From: Polynucleobacter parvulilacunae
GTDB taxonomy: Bacteria; Pseudomonadota; Gammaproteobacteria; Burkholderiales; Burkholderiaceae
Direction of reading: 5' to 3'
NCBI RefSeq assembly: GCF_018881715.1
Contig: NZ_JACVPW010000001.1
Span: 769,337 to 833,336, forward strand
DNA length: 64,000 nucleotides
In this document: piece after piece, positions 44,744 through 52,821 of the stretch
Layout: each line of letters opens with the position of its first letter
How positions within the stretch are numbered: position 1 is the first letter of the stretch
The notes under the pieces: generated by a model
Told to the model about the DNA's origin: nothing
The model's database searches: none
The model's input: only the letters and a program-made list of their open reading frames with translations
Made by a program: the position numbers and the translations under genes

Positions 44744-45772
44744 GTGTCAAAAAAAATATTAATAACTGGCGTGGCAGGATTTTATGGAAAAATTTTACAT
44801 AAACATCTAGTTGGTGAGGGTAATGATTGCTATGGTGTAGATATTTGCAGTCCCGATGATGCATATCCTTATGGGAAATTTCAGAATATTAATCTGGCTT
44901 TAAGTAATCCAAGTGAGATATTTCCAGAGGTGCATTTTGACGTAATTATTCATCTTGCAACTATGATTGATTTTGCCGTTGATTCTCAACAAGATCTATA
45001 TTTAAACAATATTGAGTCGACTAAAAATATTATTCAGCTTGCTAAAGATCGAGGATGTGGCAAAATTATATTCACATCCTCCAATTCAATCTTTCTTGGT
45101 AGTAAAAGAAGTTATATTGATGATAAGGCATCTCCGATGCCTATTGATCAGTATGGTGCATCTAAACTTGAATGCGAAAAGTTACTAGAAAATTCCTCGA
45201 ATGAAATTAGCATCGGTATCATACGCTGCCCAATAATTATCGATTCGGGGCGATTGGGGATGCTATCCATTCTATTTGATTTGCTTGATTCAAATTCTAC
45301 TATTTGGATCTTGGGCGATGGCAATGTAAAGCATCAATGTATATATGCTCAAGATCTAAATACCGCAATTTCATCCTTAATTAAAAAAAATGGTTTTAAT
45401 ATTTATAACATTGGATGCGACAACATCTTTACATTCAAAGAGCTGTTCAAAAAGCTGATCTTAGTTACTGGTAGCGAGTCCAAAATCAGAAGTATTCCCA
45501 CCTCTTTGGCAATTTCTTTGCTTAAAATCTTCCACTCTTTAAAATTTTCTCCTATTGGACCTTATCAGTTCAGAATGCTTACAAGTGATTTTGTGTTTGA
45601 GAATTCTAAAATTAAACATGAATTAGGATGGGAGCCGACAAAAAATAATTTTGAAGTAATTAAGATGGCTTATGATTTTTACTTGAAAAATAAAAACACA
45701 ACAGGATCAAGTGCAAACTCTAGCTCCGTTAAGATGGGGGTTTTAAATTTATTAAAGTTAATAAAATTTTGA
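44744..45772 (+). CDS. NAD-dependent epimerase/dehydratase
   Basis: A 342-residue extended SDR starting at a GTG with TTAGGTG context. Motifs: ILITGVAGFYGKILHKH (Rossmann), DVIIHLATMIDF, FTSSNSIFLG and YGASKLECEKLL (catalytic Tyr-x-x-x-Lys), then KHQCIYAQDL. It is distinct from the 41822 enzyme. Substrate unknown; probably a nucleotide sugar of this locus. Its stop overlaps the TTG start of the GtrA-like gene (TTGA). Confidence 0.87.
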   Translation: MSKKILITGVAGFYGKILHKHLVGEGNDCYGVDICSPDDAYPYGKFQNINLALSNPSEIFPEVHFDVIIHLATMIDFAVDSQQDLYLNNIESTKNIIQLAKDRGCGKIIFTSSNSIFLGSKRSYIDDKASPMPIDQYGASKLECEKLLENSSNEISIGIIRCPIIIDSGRLGMLSILFDLLDSNSTIWILGDGNVKHQCIYAQDLNTAISSLIKKNGFNIYNIGCDNIFTFKELFKKLILVTGSESKIRSIPTSLAISLLKIFHSLKFSPIGPYQFRMLTSDFVFENSKIKHELGWEPTKNNFEVIKMAYDFYLKNKNTTGSSANSSSVKMGVLNLLKLIKF

Positions 45773-46176
45773 AAAATTTTGATTTGAGACTACTTGTAAG
45801 ATATGCCATTACTGGATTCATAACATTATTTATTTATACGACTACACTATACTTTTTTTATACTTATCAAAATTTCTCTTATTCGTGGTCAATTGTTTTT
45901 TCTTATTTTCTTGCAATTTTTTTTCATTTTCTTGGAAATAGATTTTTCTCATTTAGAGCAACAAATGGATTTATATTAATTCAATTTTTTAGATATATTA
46001 TTGTTACATTGGCAAATTTTCTAATTCAATACATGGTATCCACCTATTTGGAAAATATTAAGCTATTTAATCCATTTATTAATGCCTACATAGGTATCTT
46101 CATGACAATAATAAGTGGATTTATTTTTTCTAATTTTTGGATTTTTAAGAGGAGCGAGCGTGATAATTGCACGTAG
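45769..46176 (+). CDS. GtrA-like membrane protein (lipid-linked sugar flippase candidate)
   Basis: A 135-residue protein with four membrane helices and the GtrA-family pattern LVRYAITGFITLFIYTTT at the N-terminus and FHFLGNRFFSFRA in the middle, ending in FIFSNFWIFKRS. GtrA proteins are thought to flip undecaprenyl-phosphate-linked sugars to the periplasm. It uses a TTG start and overlaps the next gene by 17 bases. Base composition is the most AT-rich of the window. Confidence 0.88.
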   Translation: MKNFDLRLLVRYAITGFITLFIYTTTLYFFYTYQNFSYSWSIVFSYFLAIFFHFLGNRFFSFRATNGFILIQFFRYIIVTLANFLIQYMVSTYLENIKLFNPFINAYIGIFMTIISGFIFSNFWIFKRSERDNCT

Positions 46177-47143
46177 TCCATTACGTATTACTCTTGGTGG
46201 TGGAGGTACAGATCTTCCTTCGTACTATCGTGGGCATGAAGGCTTTCTGATTGCTGCGGCTATTGATAAGTATGTATATGTAACGATCAATAGACCATTC
46301 GTCGAGGGAATCTTTTTGAAATATTCCGCGCTAGAAAATGTGAATTTAGTGAGCGAGGTTCAGCATAAGATTATTCGCGAAGCCTTGAGCATGCAAGATC
46401 TTAAAACTCCTCAGATCGAAATTACTACTTTAGCTGATATACCTGCTGGCACTGGGTTGGGTTCTTCCGGTAGCTTTACAACTGCATTATTAAAGTGCTT
46501 GTATGCGCATCGAAAGCGTCATTTACATCAAGAAGAATTGGCGGAGTTGGCTTGTCATATTGAGATTGATCGCCTAGGTGAGCCTATTGGTAAGCAAGAT
46601 CAATACGCTGCTGCCTTTGGGGGAATCACTTGCTTCGACTTTCATCGCGACGATAAAGTAACTGCAAAACCTCTGGATATCAGCATTGATACGATGTTTG
46701 ATTTAGAGGATAACCTCCTATTGTTTTTCACGGGCTTCTCTAGAAGTGCGAGCGGCATTCTGAAAGACCAAAAAGTAAAGTCTGAGCAAAATAATTCTGA
46801 GATGATTGCAAACCTGGACTATGTCAAGGATTTAGGTTTCCGTAGTAAAGAAGCCTTGGAGGCTGGAAATACCGGTCTTTTTGGTGAGTTGATGCATGAG
46901 CATTGGGAGCACAAAAAACGTCGGTCTGGTGGAATGAGTAATCCGCAAATAGATGAATGGTATGAGTTGGGCATGAAGAATGGGGCGGTTGGCGGCAAGC
47001 TGGTTGGTGCTGGCGGAGGTGGGTTCCTAATGTTCATGGCTAAGGATCGTAACAAGTTACGGCATGCAATGACTGCAGCGGGCTTGGAAGAGGTGCGTTT
47101 CAAGTTTGATTTTGAGGGCACAAAAGTAGTTCTCTCCTCCTAA
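46160..47143 (+). CDS. hddA: D-glycero-D-manno-heptose 7-phosphate kinase
   Basis: A 327-residue GHMP kinase. I choose the GTG at 46160 because AGAGGAG lies 5 bases upstream and the protein then begins VIIARSPLRITLGGGGTDLP, the family N-terminus; the upstream ATG at 46115 would add residues from inside gtrA. The ATP motif PAGTGLGSSGSFTTALLK is near residue 95, and GGKLVGAGGGGFLMF near 280. It phosphorylates the heptose 7-phosphate at C1 to the 1,7-bisphosphate in the GDP-heptose route. Confidence 0.93.
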   Translation: MIIARSPLRITLGGGGTDLPSYYRGHEGFLIAAAIDKYVYVTINRPFVEGIFLKYSALENVNLVSEVQHKIIREALSMQDLKTPQIEITTLADIPAGTGLGSSGSFTTALLKCLYAHRKRHLHQEELAELACHIEIDRLGEPIGKQDQYAAAFGGITCFDFHRDDKVTAKPLDISIDTMFDLEDNLLLFFTGFSRSASGILKDQKVKSEQNNSEMIANLDYVKDLGFRSKEALEAGNTGLFGELMHEHWEHKKRRSGGMSNPQIDEWYELGMKNGAVGGKLVGAGGGGFLMFMAKDRNKLRHAMTAAGLEEVRFKFDFEGTKVVLSS

Positions 47144-47841
47144 TGCTTAGCGTTGCAATTCTTGCAGGCGGTTTGGCTACCCGTCTTCGTCCAATCACCG
47201 AAACTATCCCAAAGGCTCTCATTGAAATTGCTGGAGAGCCTTTCATAAATCATCAACTCAGATGCTTAAAAAAACAGGGCATTTCATCTGTAGTTTTATG
47301 TATTGGGTATTTAGGTGAAATGATCAAATCAGTTGTAGGCGATGGATCTCAATTTGGGCTTCAGGTGCACTACTCCTTTGACGGACCAAAACTTCTTGGA
47401 ACTGGCGGAGCCATAAAAGCAGCATTGCCTATGTTGGGGGCTGATTTTTACATTTTCTATGGCGATTCATATTTACCAATTGAGTTTGAGCCTGTCGAAA
47501 AAGCCTATTTCTCGAGTAATAAATTGGGATTAATGACTGTATTGAGAAACAATAATCAGTGGGATAAAAGCAATGTAATTTATGAAAATAGCCAATTGGT
47601 TGAGTACAACAAAGAGCATGTAAAGCCTAATATGAGCTATATTGATTATGGTTTAGGGATTTTAAGGGCGGATGTCTTTGGCGCCTACCCGGAGGGCGAA
47701 TCCTTCGACCTTTCCAAGGTTTATAATGATCTTTCGCTTAAAAACCAGTTATTTGGGTTTGAGGTGCAAGATCGTTTTTATGAAATTGGTTCCCATCAGG
47801 GAATTGTTGAGACAGAAGAATATTTAAAGTTTAAGGAATAG
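47143..47841 (+). CDS. hddC: D-glycero-alpha-D-manno-heptose 1-phosphate guanylyltransferase
   Basis: A 232-residue nucleotidyltransferase with AILAGGLATRLRPITETIPKAL at the N-terminus and FYIFYGDSYL at the metal site, normal for HddC-type enzymes. It joins GTP to heptose 1-phosphate to give GDP-D-glycero-alpha-D-manno-heptose. By motif alone another NDP-sugar would be possible; the adjacent hddA, gmhA and gmhB point to heptose. Start overlaps the hddA stop (TAATG). Confidence 0.9.
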   Translation: MLSVAILAGGLATRLRPITETIPKALIEIAGEPFINHQLRCLKKQGISSVVLCIGYLGEMIKSVVGDGSQFGLQVHYSFDGPKLLGTGGAIKAALPMLGADFYIFYGDSYLPIEFEPVEKAYFSSNKLGLMTVLRNNNQWDKSNVIYENSQLVEYNKEHVKPNMSYIDYGLGILRADVFGAYPEGESFDLSKVYNDLSLKNQLFGFEVQDRFYEIGSHQGIVETEEYLKFKE

Positions 47842-47843
47842 GT

Positions 47844-48443
47844 ATGAGTTACGCCCAGCAGCATTTAAATGAATCAATCGAAATCATCCAAAAGATTGAT
47901 GTTGCATCAATTGAAAAGATGGCTGATTTATTGGCTACCGTTAAAAAAGATGGCGGACGTATTTTTTTCTTGGGCGTCGGTGGCAGCGCAGGAAACTGCT
48001 CGCATGCTGTGAATGACTTCCGCAAAATTGTAGGCATTGAGTCTTATGCCCCTACAGATAATGTGTCCGAATTAACTGCCCGCACTAATGACGAGGGTTG
48101 GCCAACAATTTTTGTTGAATGGTTGAAGATATCTAAATTGTCTCCTAAAGATATGATTTTTATTTTCTCTGTTGGTGGCGGTAATTTGCAGAAAAATATT
48201 AGCCCTAATTTGGTTGAGGCGTTGAAGTTAGCTAAATCTATTGGTTCAAAAGTGGTCGGTGTTGTAGGCCGTGATGGCGGATATACCGCTCAAGTTGCCG
48301 ATGCTTGCGTAATTATTCCTACAGTAAATTCTGAAAATATCACCCCTCACTCTGAAGCATTTCAGGGTGTTGTGTGGCACCTGCTAGTGTCCCATCCTAA
48401 GTTAAAAGCAAACCAGACTAAATGGGAATCTGCTGTTAAGTAA
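47844..48443 (+). CDS. gmhA: Sedoheptulose 7-phosphate isomerase
   Basis: A 199-residue SIS-domain protein: FLGVGGSAGNCSHAVNDF (substrate loop), DNVSELTARTNDEGW and SVGGGNLQKNISPNLV, with C-terminal TPHSEAFQGVVWHLL, all typical of GmhA. It turns sedoheptulose 7-phosphate into D-glycero-D-manno-heptose 7-phosphate, the entry step of the pathway. An AAGGAATAGG ribosome site precedes the ATG. This copy is probably dedicated to the surface polysaccharide; a second gmhA for the lipopolysaccharide core may exist elsewhere. Confidence 0.93.
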   Translation: MSYAQQHLNESIEIIQKIDVASIEKMADLLATVKKDGGRIFFLGVGGSAGNCSHAVNDFRKIVGIESYAPTDNVSELTARTNDEGWPTIFVEWLKISKLSPKDMIFIFSVGGGNLQKNISPNLVEALKLAKSIGSKVVGVVGRDGGYTAQVADACVIIPTVNSENITPHSEAFQGVVWHLLVSHPKLKANQTKWESAVK

Positions 48444-48446
48444 GCT

Positions 48447-48974
48447 ATGAGGCGGGCTGTATTTTTAGATCGGGATGGCGTAATTAATCGTGCGATTGTG
48501 CGCAATGGTAAGCCATTCCCACCATCGGGTATGGATGAATTGGAAATATTGCCTGGCGTAGAGGATTCCCTTGAAAAGCTGCACGCTGCTGGCTACTTAT
48601 TAATTGTTGTCACCAATCAACCTGATGTTGCTCGTGGAATAACTAGCCAAGAGGCGGTAGAGCAAATTAATAGTTTTCTAGAAGCTCGGCTGCCAATCGA
48701 TGAGTTTAGAACTTGCTATCACGATAGTGCTGATGGCTGCACCTGTCGCAAGCCCTTGCCTGGATCATTGCTTGACGCGGCGAAAGAGCATGAGATTGAT
48801 CTCTCAAGGAGTTTTATGGTGGGGGATCGATGGCGTGATATTGAGGCTGGAAGCTCTGCGGGTTGTAAAACATTTTTTATTAATTACAAATATAACGAGC
48901 AGCAACCAGAAATGCCTGACTTTATCGTCTCATCATTGTTAGAGGCAAAAAAAATTATCCTTGGAGAGTTTTAA
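48447..48974 (+). CDS. gmhB: D-glycero-D-manno-heptose 1,7-bisphosphate 7-phosphatase
   Basis: A 175-residue HAD phosphatase: FLDRDGVINRAI (nucleophile Asp), VVTNQPDVARG, a zinc loop with CYHDSADGCTCRKPLPG and the acidic motif MVGDRWRDIEAGSSAG. This is the GmhB form of the HAD superfamily, removing the 7-phosphate to leave the 1-phosphate for HddC. It begins 3 bases after gmhA. Confidence 0.94.
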   Translation: MRRAVFLDRDGVINRAIVRNGKPFPPSGMDELEILPGVEDSLEKLHAAGYLLIVVTNQPDVARGITSQEAVEQINSFLEARLPIDEFRTCYHDSADGCTCRKPLPGSLLDAAKEHEIDLSRSFMVGDRWRDIEAGSSAGCKTFFINYKYNEQQPEMPDFIVSSLLEAKKIILGEF

Positions 48975-48975
48975 T

Positions 48976-49692
48976 ATGAAAAAAGTAGAAGATTTAAAAG
49001 TAAAGATTTTTGCTGATGGTGCTGATAAGGCTGGGATGTTAGAGATGTACGCAAAGCCATTTATTAAAGGCCTAACAACCAACCCAACTTTGATTAAAAA
49101 AGCGGGTATTACGGATTATCGTGCTTTTTGCAAAGATATCCTTACGAACATTAACGATAAGCCACTTTCATTTGAAGTCTTTTCGGATGATCTTGCTGAA
49201 ATGGAGCGCCAGGCATTAGAGATTGCAAGTTGGGGTGATAACGTCTATGTCAAGATTCCAGTTACCAATACAAAGCAACAGACTTGCTATGACTTGGTAA
49301 AAAGATTAGCCGCACAAAAAGTTAAATTAAATGTCACCGCTTTAATGACATTGGATCAAGTTAAGAATGTCGTTGCATCACTTGACCCTAATGTTCCTAG
49401 TTATGTTTCTGTATTTGCTGGTCGAGTAGCTGACACAGGATTCGATCCAGTTCCTATGATGGCTGAGTCTGTGAAGATTCTCAAAGCTGCTCCAGCATCT
49501 GAACTGATTTGGGCAAGTCCAAGAGAATTGCTTAATATTTTCCAAGCGGATGATGTTGGCTGTCATGTTATTACTGTGACAAACGATATTCTTAAAAAAT
49601 TATCATTGGTTGGATATGACCTTGATGAGTATTCTTTAGATACAGTAAAAATGTTCTATAAGGATGCTGTTGATGCTGGGTTTAAGCTTTAA
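48976..49692 (+). CDS. Transaldolase of the short (FSA/TalC-like) kind
   Basis: A 238-residue protein (ATG at 48976 with GGAG 9 bases upstream). FIKGLTTNPTLIKKAG near the N-terminus, the Schiff-base Lys in VYVKIPVTNT and KLNVTALMTLDQV match the transaldolase family, and the final helix segment LDTVKMFYKDAVDAGFKL is typical. Transaldolase makes sedoheptulose 7-phosphate from fructose 6-phosphate and erythrose 4-phosphate; that product is exactly the substrate of the adjacent GmhA. It is the last gene before the terminator. Confidence 0.88.
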   Translation: MKKVEDLKVKIFADGADKAGMLEMYAKPFIKGLTTNPTLIKKAGITDYRAFCKDILTNINDKPLSFEVFSDDLAEMERQALEIASWGDNVYVKIPVTNTKQQTCYDLVKRLAAQKVKLNVTALMTLDQVKNVVASLDPNVPSYVSVFAGRVADTGFDPVPMMAESVKILKAAPASELIWASPRELLNIFQADDVGCHVITVTNDILKKLSLVGYDLDEYSLDTVKMFYKDAVDAGFKL

Positions 49693-49710
49693 TTATTTAG
49701 CAGTAGGTCT

Positions 49711-49738
49711 AAATAAAGGGGCTTATGCCCCTTTATTT
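49711..49738 (+). terminator. Rho-independent terminator ending the 16 kb polysaccharide operon
   Basis: A perfect 12-base-pair stem (49711-49722 with 49727-49738, loop TTAT) with a GGGGC/GCCCC core and a T-rich 3' side (TTTATTTTTAT). It lies 18 bases after the transaldolase stop and separates the operon from the second gene block. Confidence 0.92.
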
Positions 49739-49800
49739 TTATAATCTTTATTTAAGGGTTATATTGACTACAAGCAGTCAAATACTTTGGATTTAAATTA

Positions 49801-50709
49801 ATGACAGACGTAATAGCAATCATCATCACCTATAACCCCGAGCACACTCAGCTAGAGCGCTTGCTTGAAACGGCTTTGCCGCAGGTCGATAAGATTTTGA
49901 TTGTAGATAATGGATCCCATCCCGATTCAGTAGATTGGATTCATTCATATATTACCGGCAGATCTATCGAATTTCATCTGTTGGGCGAGAATCGTGGGAT
50001 AGCCACTGCACAAAATGTTGGTATTGCCTTGGCTAAGGAGCGGGGTGCTAATCATATTTTAATTTTTGATCATGACAGTTTACCTGCTCCAAATATGGTG
50101 GGTCTTTTACTCGCAGCCTTAAAACTTAAGGAATCCTTGGGGGTTAAAGTTGGCGCAGTGGGGCCAAATTTTGATGACTCTCGCTTTAAAGGTCGGGTCT
50201 ATCCCTTTGTGGAGTCTAAAGGGATGCGATTAATAATTCAGCCGGTAGATGGGGTCGAAAATATCATCCCCGTTAGCTGGTTAATCGCCTCTGGTTCTTT
50301 AATTCCCATCAAGGTCCTTGATGAGGTTGGGTATATGGCTGATGAATTGTTTATAGACTATGTAGATATTGAGTGGGGATTACGCGCCCATCAAAAAGGC
50401 TATCAACTATTTGGAGTCTGCGATGCTCGCATGGAGCACAATTTAGGTGAAAATCCAACAATAATCTTTGGAAGAGTTTTTTGTTTTCATAGCCCAATTC
50501 GACATTACTATCAGTTTCGTAATCCCATCTGGCTTTATCTAAATTCAACTTATAGCTTAAGTTGGAAGATCGGTGATTTTTTTAGACTACTCTCACGATT
50601 CATTTTTTATGCTATTTTTGTTAAGCCCCATATTGAGCATATTGGAATGATGATTAAGGGTATGTATGATGGCATCCTAGGGCATATGGGTAAGATAGAT
50701 AATTTTTAA
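49801..50709 (+). CDS. GT2 glycosyltransferase, rhamnosyltransferase-like
   Basis: A 302-residue GT2 enzyme with VIAIIITYNPEHTQLERLL and ILIVDNGSHPDSVDW at the N-terminus, ENRGIATAQNVGIALAKE, the metal site IFDHDSLPAP and acceptor-side DELFIDYVDIEWGLRAHQKG. This arrangement is the RfbF/WbbL-like rhamnosyltransferase group. The C-terminus has a hydrophobic region that may attach it to the membrane. No rml genes for dTDP-rhamnose lie in this window. Confidence 0.87.
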   Translation: MTDVIAIIITYNPEHTQLERLLETALPQVDKILIVDNGSHPDSVDWIHSYITGRSIEFHLLGENRGIATAQNVGIALAKERGANHILIFDHDSLPAPNMVGLLLAALKLKESLGVKVGAVGPNFDDSRFKGRVYPFVESKGMRLIIQPVDGVENIIPVSWLIASGSLIPIKVLDEVGYMADELFIDYVDIEWGLRAHQKGYQLFGVCDARMEHNLGENPTIIFGRVFCFHSPIRHYYQFRNPIWLYLNSTYSLSWKIGDFFRLLSRFIFYAIFVKPHIEHIGMMIKGMYDGILGHMGKIDNF

Positions 50710-50762
50710 TTACACCCCCTGGGGTGACCAAGGGTATGTTTTAACTTAATACATAAGAGCTG

Positions 50763-52019
50763 ATGGCAAAACGAATAAGGCATCGCTTCTTTATCTTGCT
50801 GCTTTTACAGGGCGGACAAAATATAGGGTCTTTGCTACTTTTACCTATCTTGACAAGAACCCTTGGCCCTGAGGGGTATGGAGAGGTTGGATTCTGTATT
50901 GCATTCCTAGGTTACTTTGTTCTGTTTACTGACTGGGGGTTTGATTTAAGCTCCTCCAGACAGGTGGCTTTAAATCAAAAAAACCTACGCAAACTATCTG
51001 AAGTGTTTTGGTGCACTCTGGGGTCAAGATTCTTCTTGGGTCTAATCGGAGCGTTGGTCTTAATTTTGCTCATTTTGATTTTTCCTGTCTTAACTAAATA
51101 TGCATTATTGCTTTGGCTGGTTTATTTGGTGGTCATTGCCACCATGATTTCTACACAATTTTTTTATCAGGGAATAGAACAGCTTGAGAGATATTCTTTT
51201 ATAAATCTACTGATCAGACTATTATCAATTCCGTTAATTTATATGCTTGTAAAGCGGCCTTCAGACACCCCTCTTGCCGTTGGCATTATCTGTGGATCTC
51301 TCCTTGCCGGTGCTTTGTGTAACCTTTTTTGGTTGCTTCTTTCACAGAAGTTATATTGGGCACTACCTTCATTTTCTGATATTGCTAAAAAAATTCATGA
51401 GGCTTTTCCACTAGCCATAGTAAATTTAACAGGGGGACTCTACTCTAGTAGCATAGTTGTAGTTCTTGGTTTGCTAGTAAGTCCATTAACTTTAGGATAT
51501 TTTGTTAGCGCGTTTAATTTAATCAAGGCAGGACAAGGCTTATTGATACCACTTACACAAATTATGCTTCCTCGCTTAAGTAAGTTTTTGATAGAAGCTC
51601 CTGAGCAAGTGGTAATTGCTCTTAGAAAAATGTTTAGAATTCAGTCCTGCATTACCCTGCTAATGATGGTTGTCTCCATATTGGGGGCACCTATTCTGCT
51701 CCCTTTAATTCTTGGTGAAAAGTTTTCACATTCAGTATTAGTGTTTCAGCTTCTTAGCCCCCTATTTTTTTTGGGGGCTTTGTCAGGCTTATTGGGGCAG
51801 CAGGCTTTGGTTGCTCCGGGCTTCCATAGGATCTATTCAAGAATTATTTTTGTGTGCAGTTTTGTTGGGCTTATTTTTATTGGAATAATGAGTTATTTTT
51901 ATTCAATTATTGGCGCTTCATTTGCAATGGTTGTGACTGAATTACTTATAGCCTTAAGTTTGATTTGGTTTTTAAAGAAAAATAATCATGAAATATATGG
52001 AATATTAAAAGTTGATTAA
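50763..52019 (+). CDS. wzx: Wzx-type oligosaccharide flippase
   Basis: A 418-residue protein with about twelve membrane helices and the polysaccharide-synthesis N-terminus GGQNIGSLLLLPILTRTLGPEGYGEVGF; FFYQGIEQLERYSFINLL in the middle is also typical. Flippases of this group move undecaprenyl-linked repeat units across the inner membrane for Wzy-dependent polymerisation. I see no Wzy polymerase in the window, although the membrane protein at 40164 cannot be ruled out. It overlaps the next gene by 8 bases. Confidence 0.88.
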   Translation: MAKRIRHRFFILLLLQGGQNIGSLLLLPILTRTLGPEGYGEVGFCIAFLGYFVLFTDWGFDLSSSRQVALNQKNLRKLSEVFWCTLGSRFFLGLIGALVLILLILIFPVLTKYALLLWLVYLVVIATMISTQFFYQGIEQLERYSFINLLIRLLSIPLIYMLVKRPSDTPLAVGIICGSLLAGALCNLFWLLLSQKLYWALPSFSDIAKKIHEAFPLAIVNLTGGLYSSSIVVVLGLLVSPLTLGYFVSAFNLIKAGQGLLIPLTQIMLPRLSKFLIEAPEQVVIALRKMFRIQSCITLLMMVVSILGAPILLPLILGEKFSHSVLVFQLLSPLFFLGALSGLLGQQALVAPGFHRIYSRIIFVCSFVGLIFIGIMSYFYSIIGASFAMVVTELLIALSLIWFLKKNNHEIYGILKVD

Positions 52020-52755
52020 CACCAATCAAGTTACCGTCTCTATCGTAAGTCATGGGCATAAAGATTTTCTTGTGCCATTATTGGGGCAATTATCCGAGCT
52101 CCCCGAAATTGTAGAGATTATCTTAACGCTTAATATTCCTGAATCTTTTGATATTTCGACTTTTAAAAAAATTAAATTAATTATTAATGATTCGCCAAAA
52201 GGATTTGGTGAAAATCATAATTTTGCTTTTCAACATTCCTTAACCCCATTTTTTTGTATCCTTAATCCAGATATTTCTATAGAAGAAAACCCATTTCCAG
52301 GTCTTTTAAGTGCTGCTAATAATCCAGACATTGGCTTAGTGGCGCCAATGATTAAGAATTTAAGAGGCGATACTGAAGACAGTGCCCGCCATTTTTTGAC
52401 CCCTTTTTCACTTGCCCGTCGTTACTTTTTTTCGCATGATAACGGCTATGCAATAGTTGAGGGCGGATCTAATTTCAGCCCAGAATGGGTTGCGGGTATG
52501 TTCATGCTTTTTAAGTCACCCGTTTATAGAGCAATAAATGGCTTTGATGAGGGTTATTATCTCTACGTTGAAGATGTTGACATTTGTACTCGCCTATGGG
52601 CGCTAGGCTATCGAATACTCCTTGTTCCTGGTGTGACTGCCATCCACGCAGCACAAAGATCTAGTCATTTTCATTTACGTTTTTTGTATTGGCATGTATC
52701 TGGATTATTACGATACTTCTTTAAATATTTAGGTCGCTTCCCGAGAGTGTATTAA
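52012..52755 (+). CDS. GT2 glycosyltransferase
   Basis: A 247-residue GT2 enzyme starting at a TTG inside the end of wzx. VTVSIVSHGHKDFLVPLL and ILTLNIPESFD are at the N-terminus, GFGENHNFAFQ, the metal site CILNPDISIEENPF, and the acceptor motif GFDEGYYLYVEDVDICTRLW near residue 180. It is close to rhamnosyltransferases of the WbbL group. The acceptor is unknown. Confidence 0.88.
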   Translation: MINTNQVTVSIVSHGHKDFLVPLLGQLSELPEIVEIILTLNIPESFDISTFKKIKLIINDSPKGFGENHNFAFQHSLTPFFCILNPDISIEENPFPGLLSAANNPDIGLVAPMIKNLRGDTEDSARHFLTPFSLARRYFFSHDNGYAIVEGGSNFSPEWVAGMFMLFKSPVYRAINGFDEGYYLYVEDVDICTRLWALGYRILLVPGVTAIHAAQRSSHFHLRFLYWHVSGLLRYFFKYLGRFPRVY

Positions 52756-52821
52756 TAGTGAGAATGCAAAAAATATTTTTCTTTACGGCATCTAAAAAGT
52801 CTTTATATATCCGTTTCTAAT

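Noticed and set aside
39485..46159. Mobile element carrying the AT-rich sugar genes
   Set aside because: No transposase, integrase or terminal repeats found at the edges; transfer by homologous recombination is likelier.
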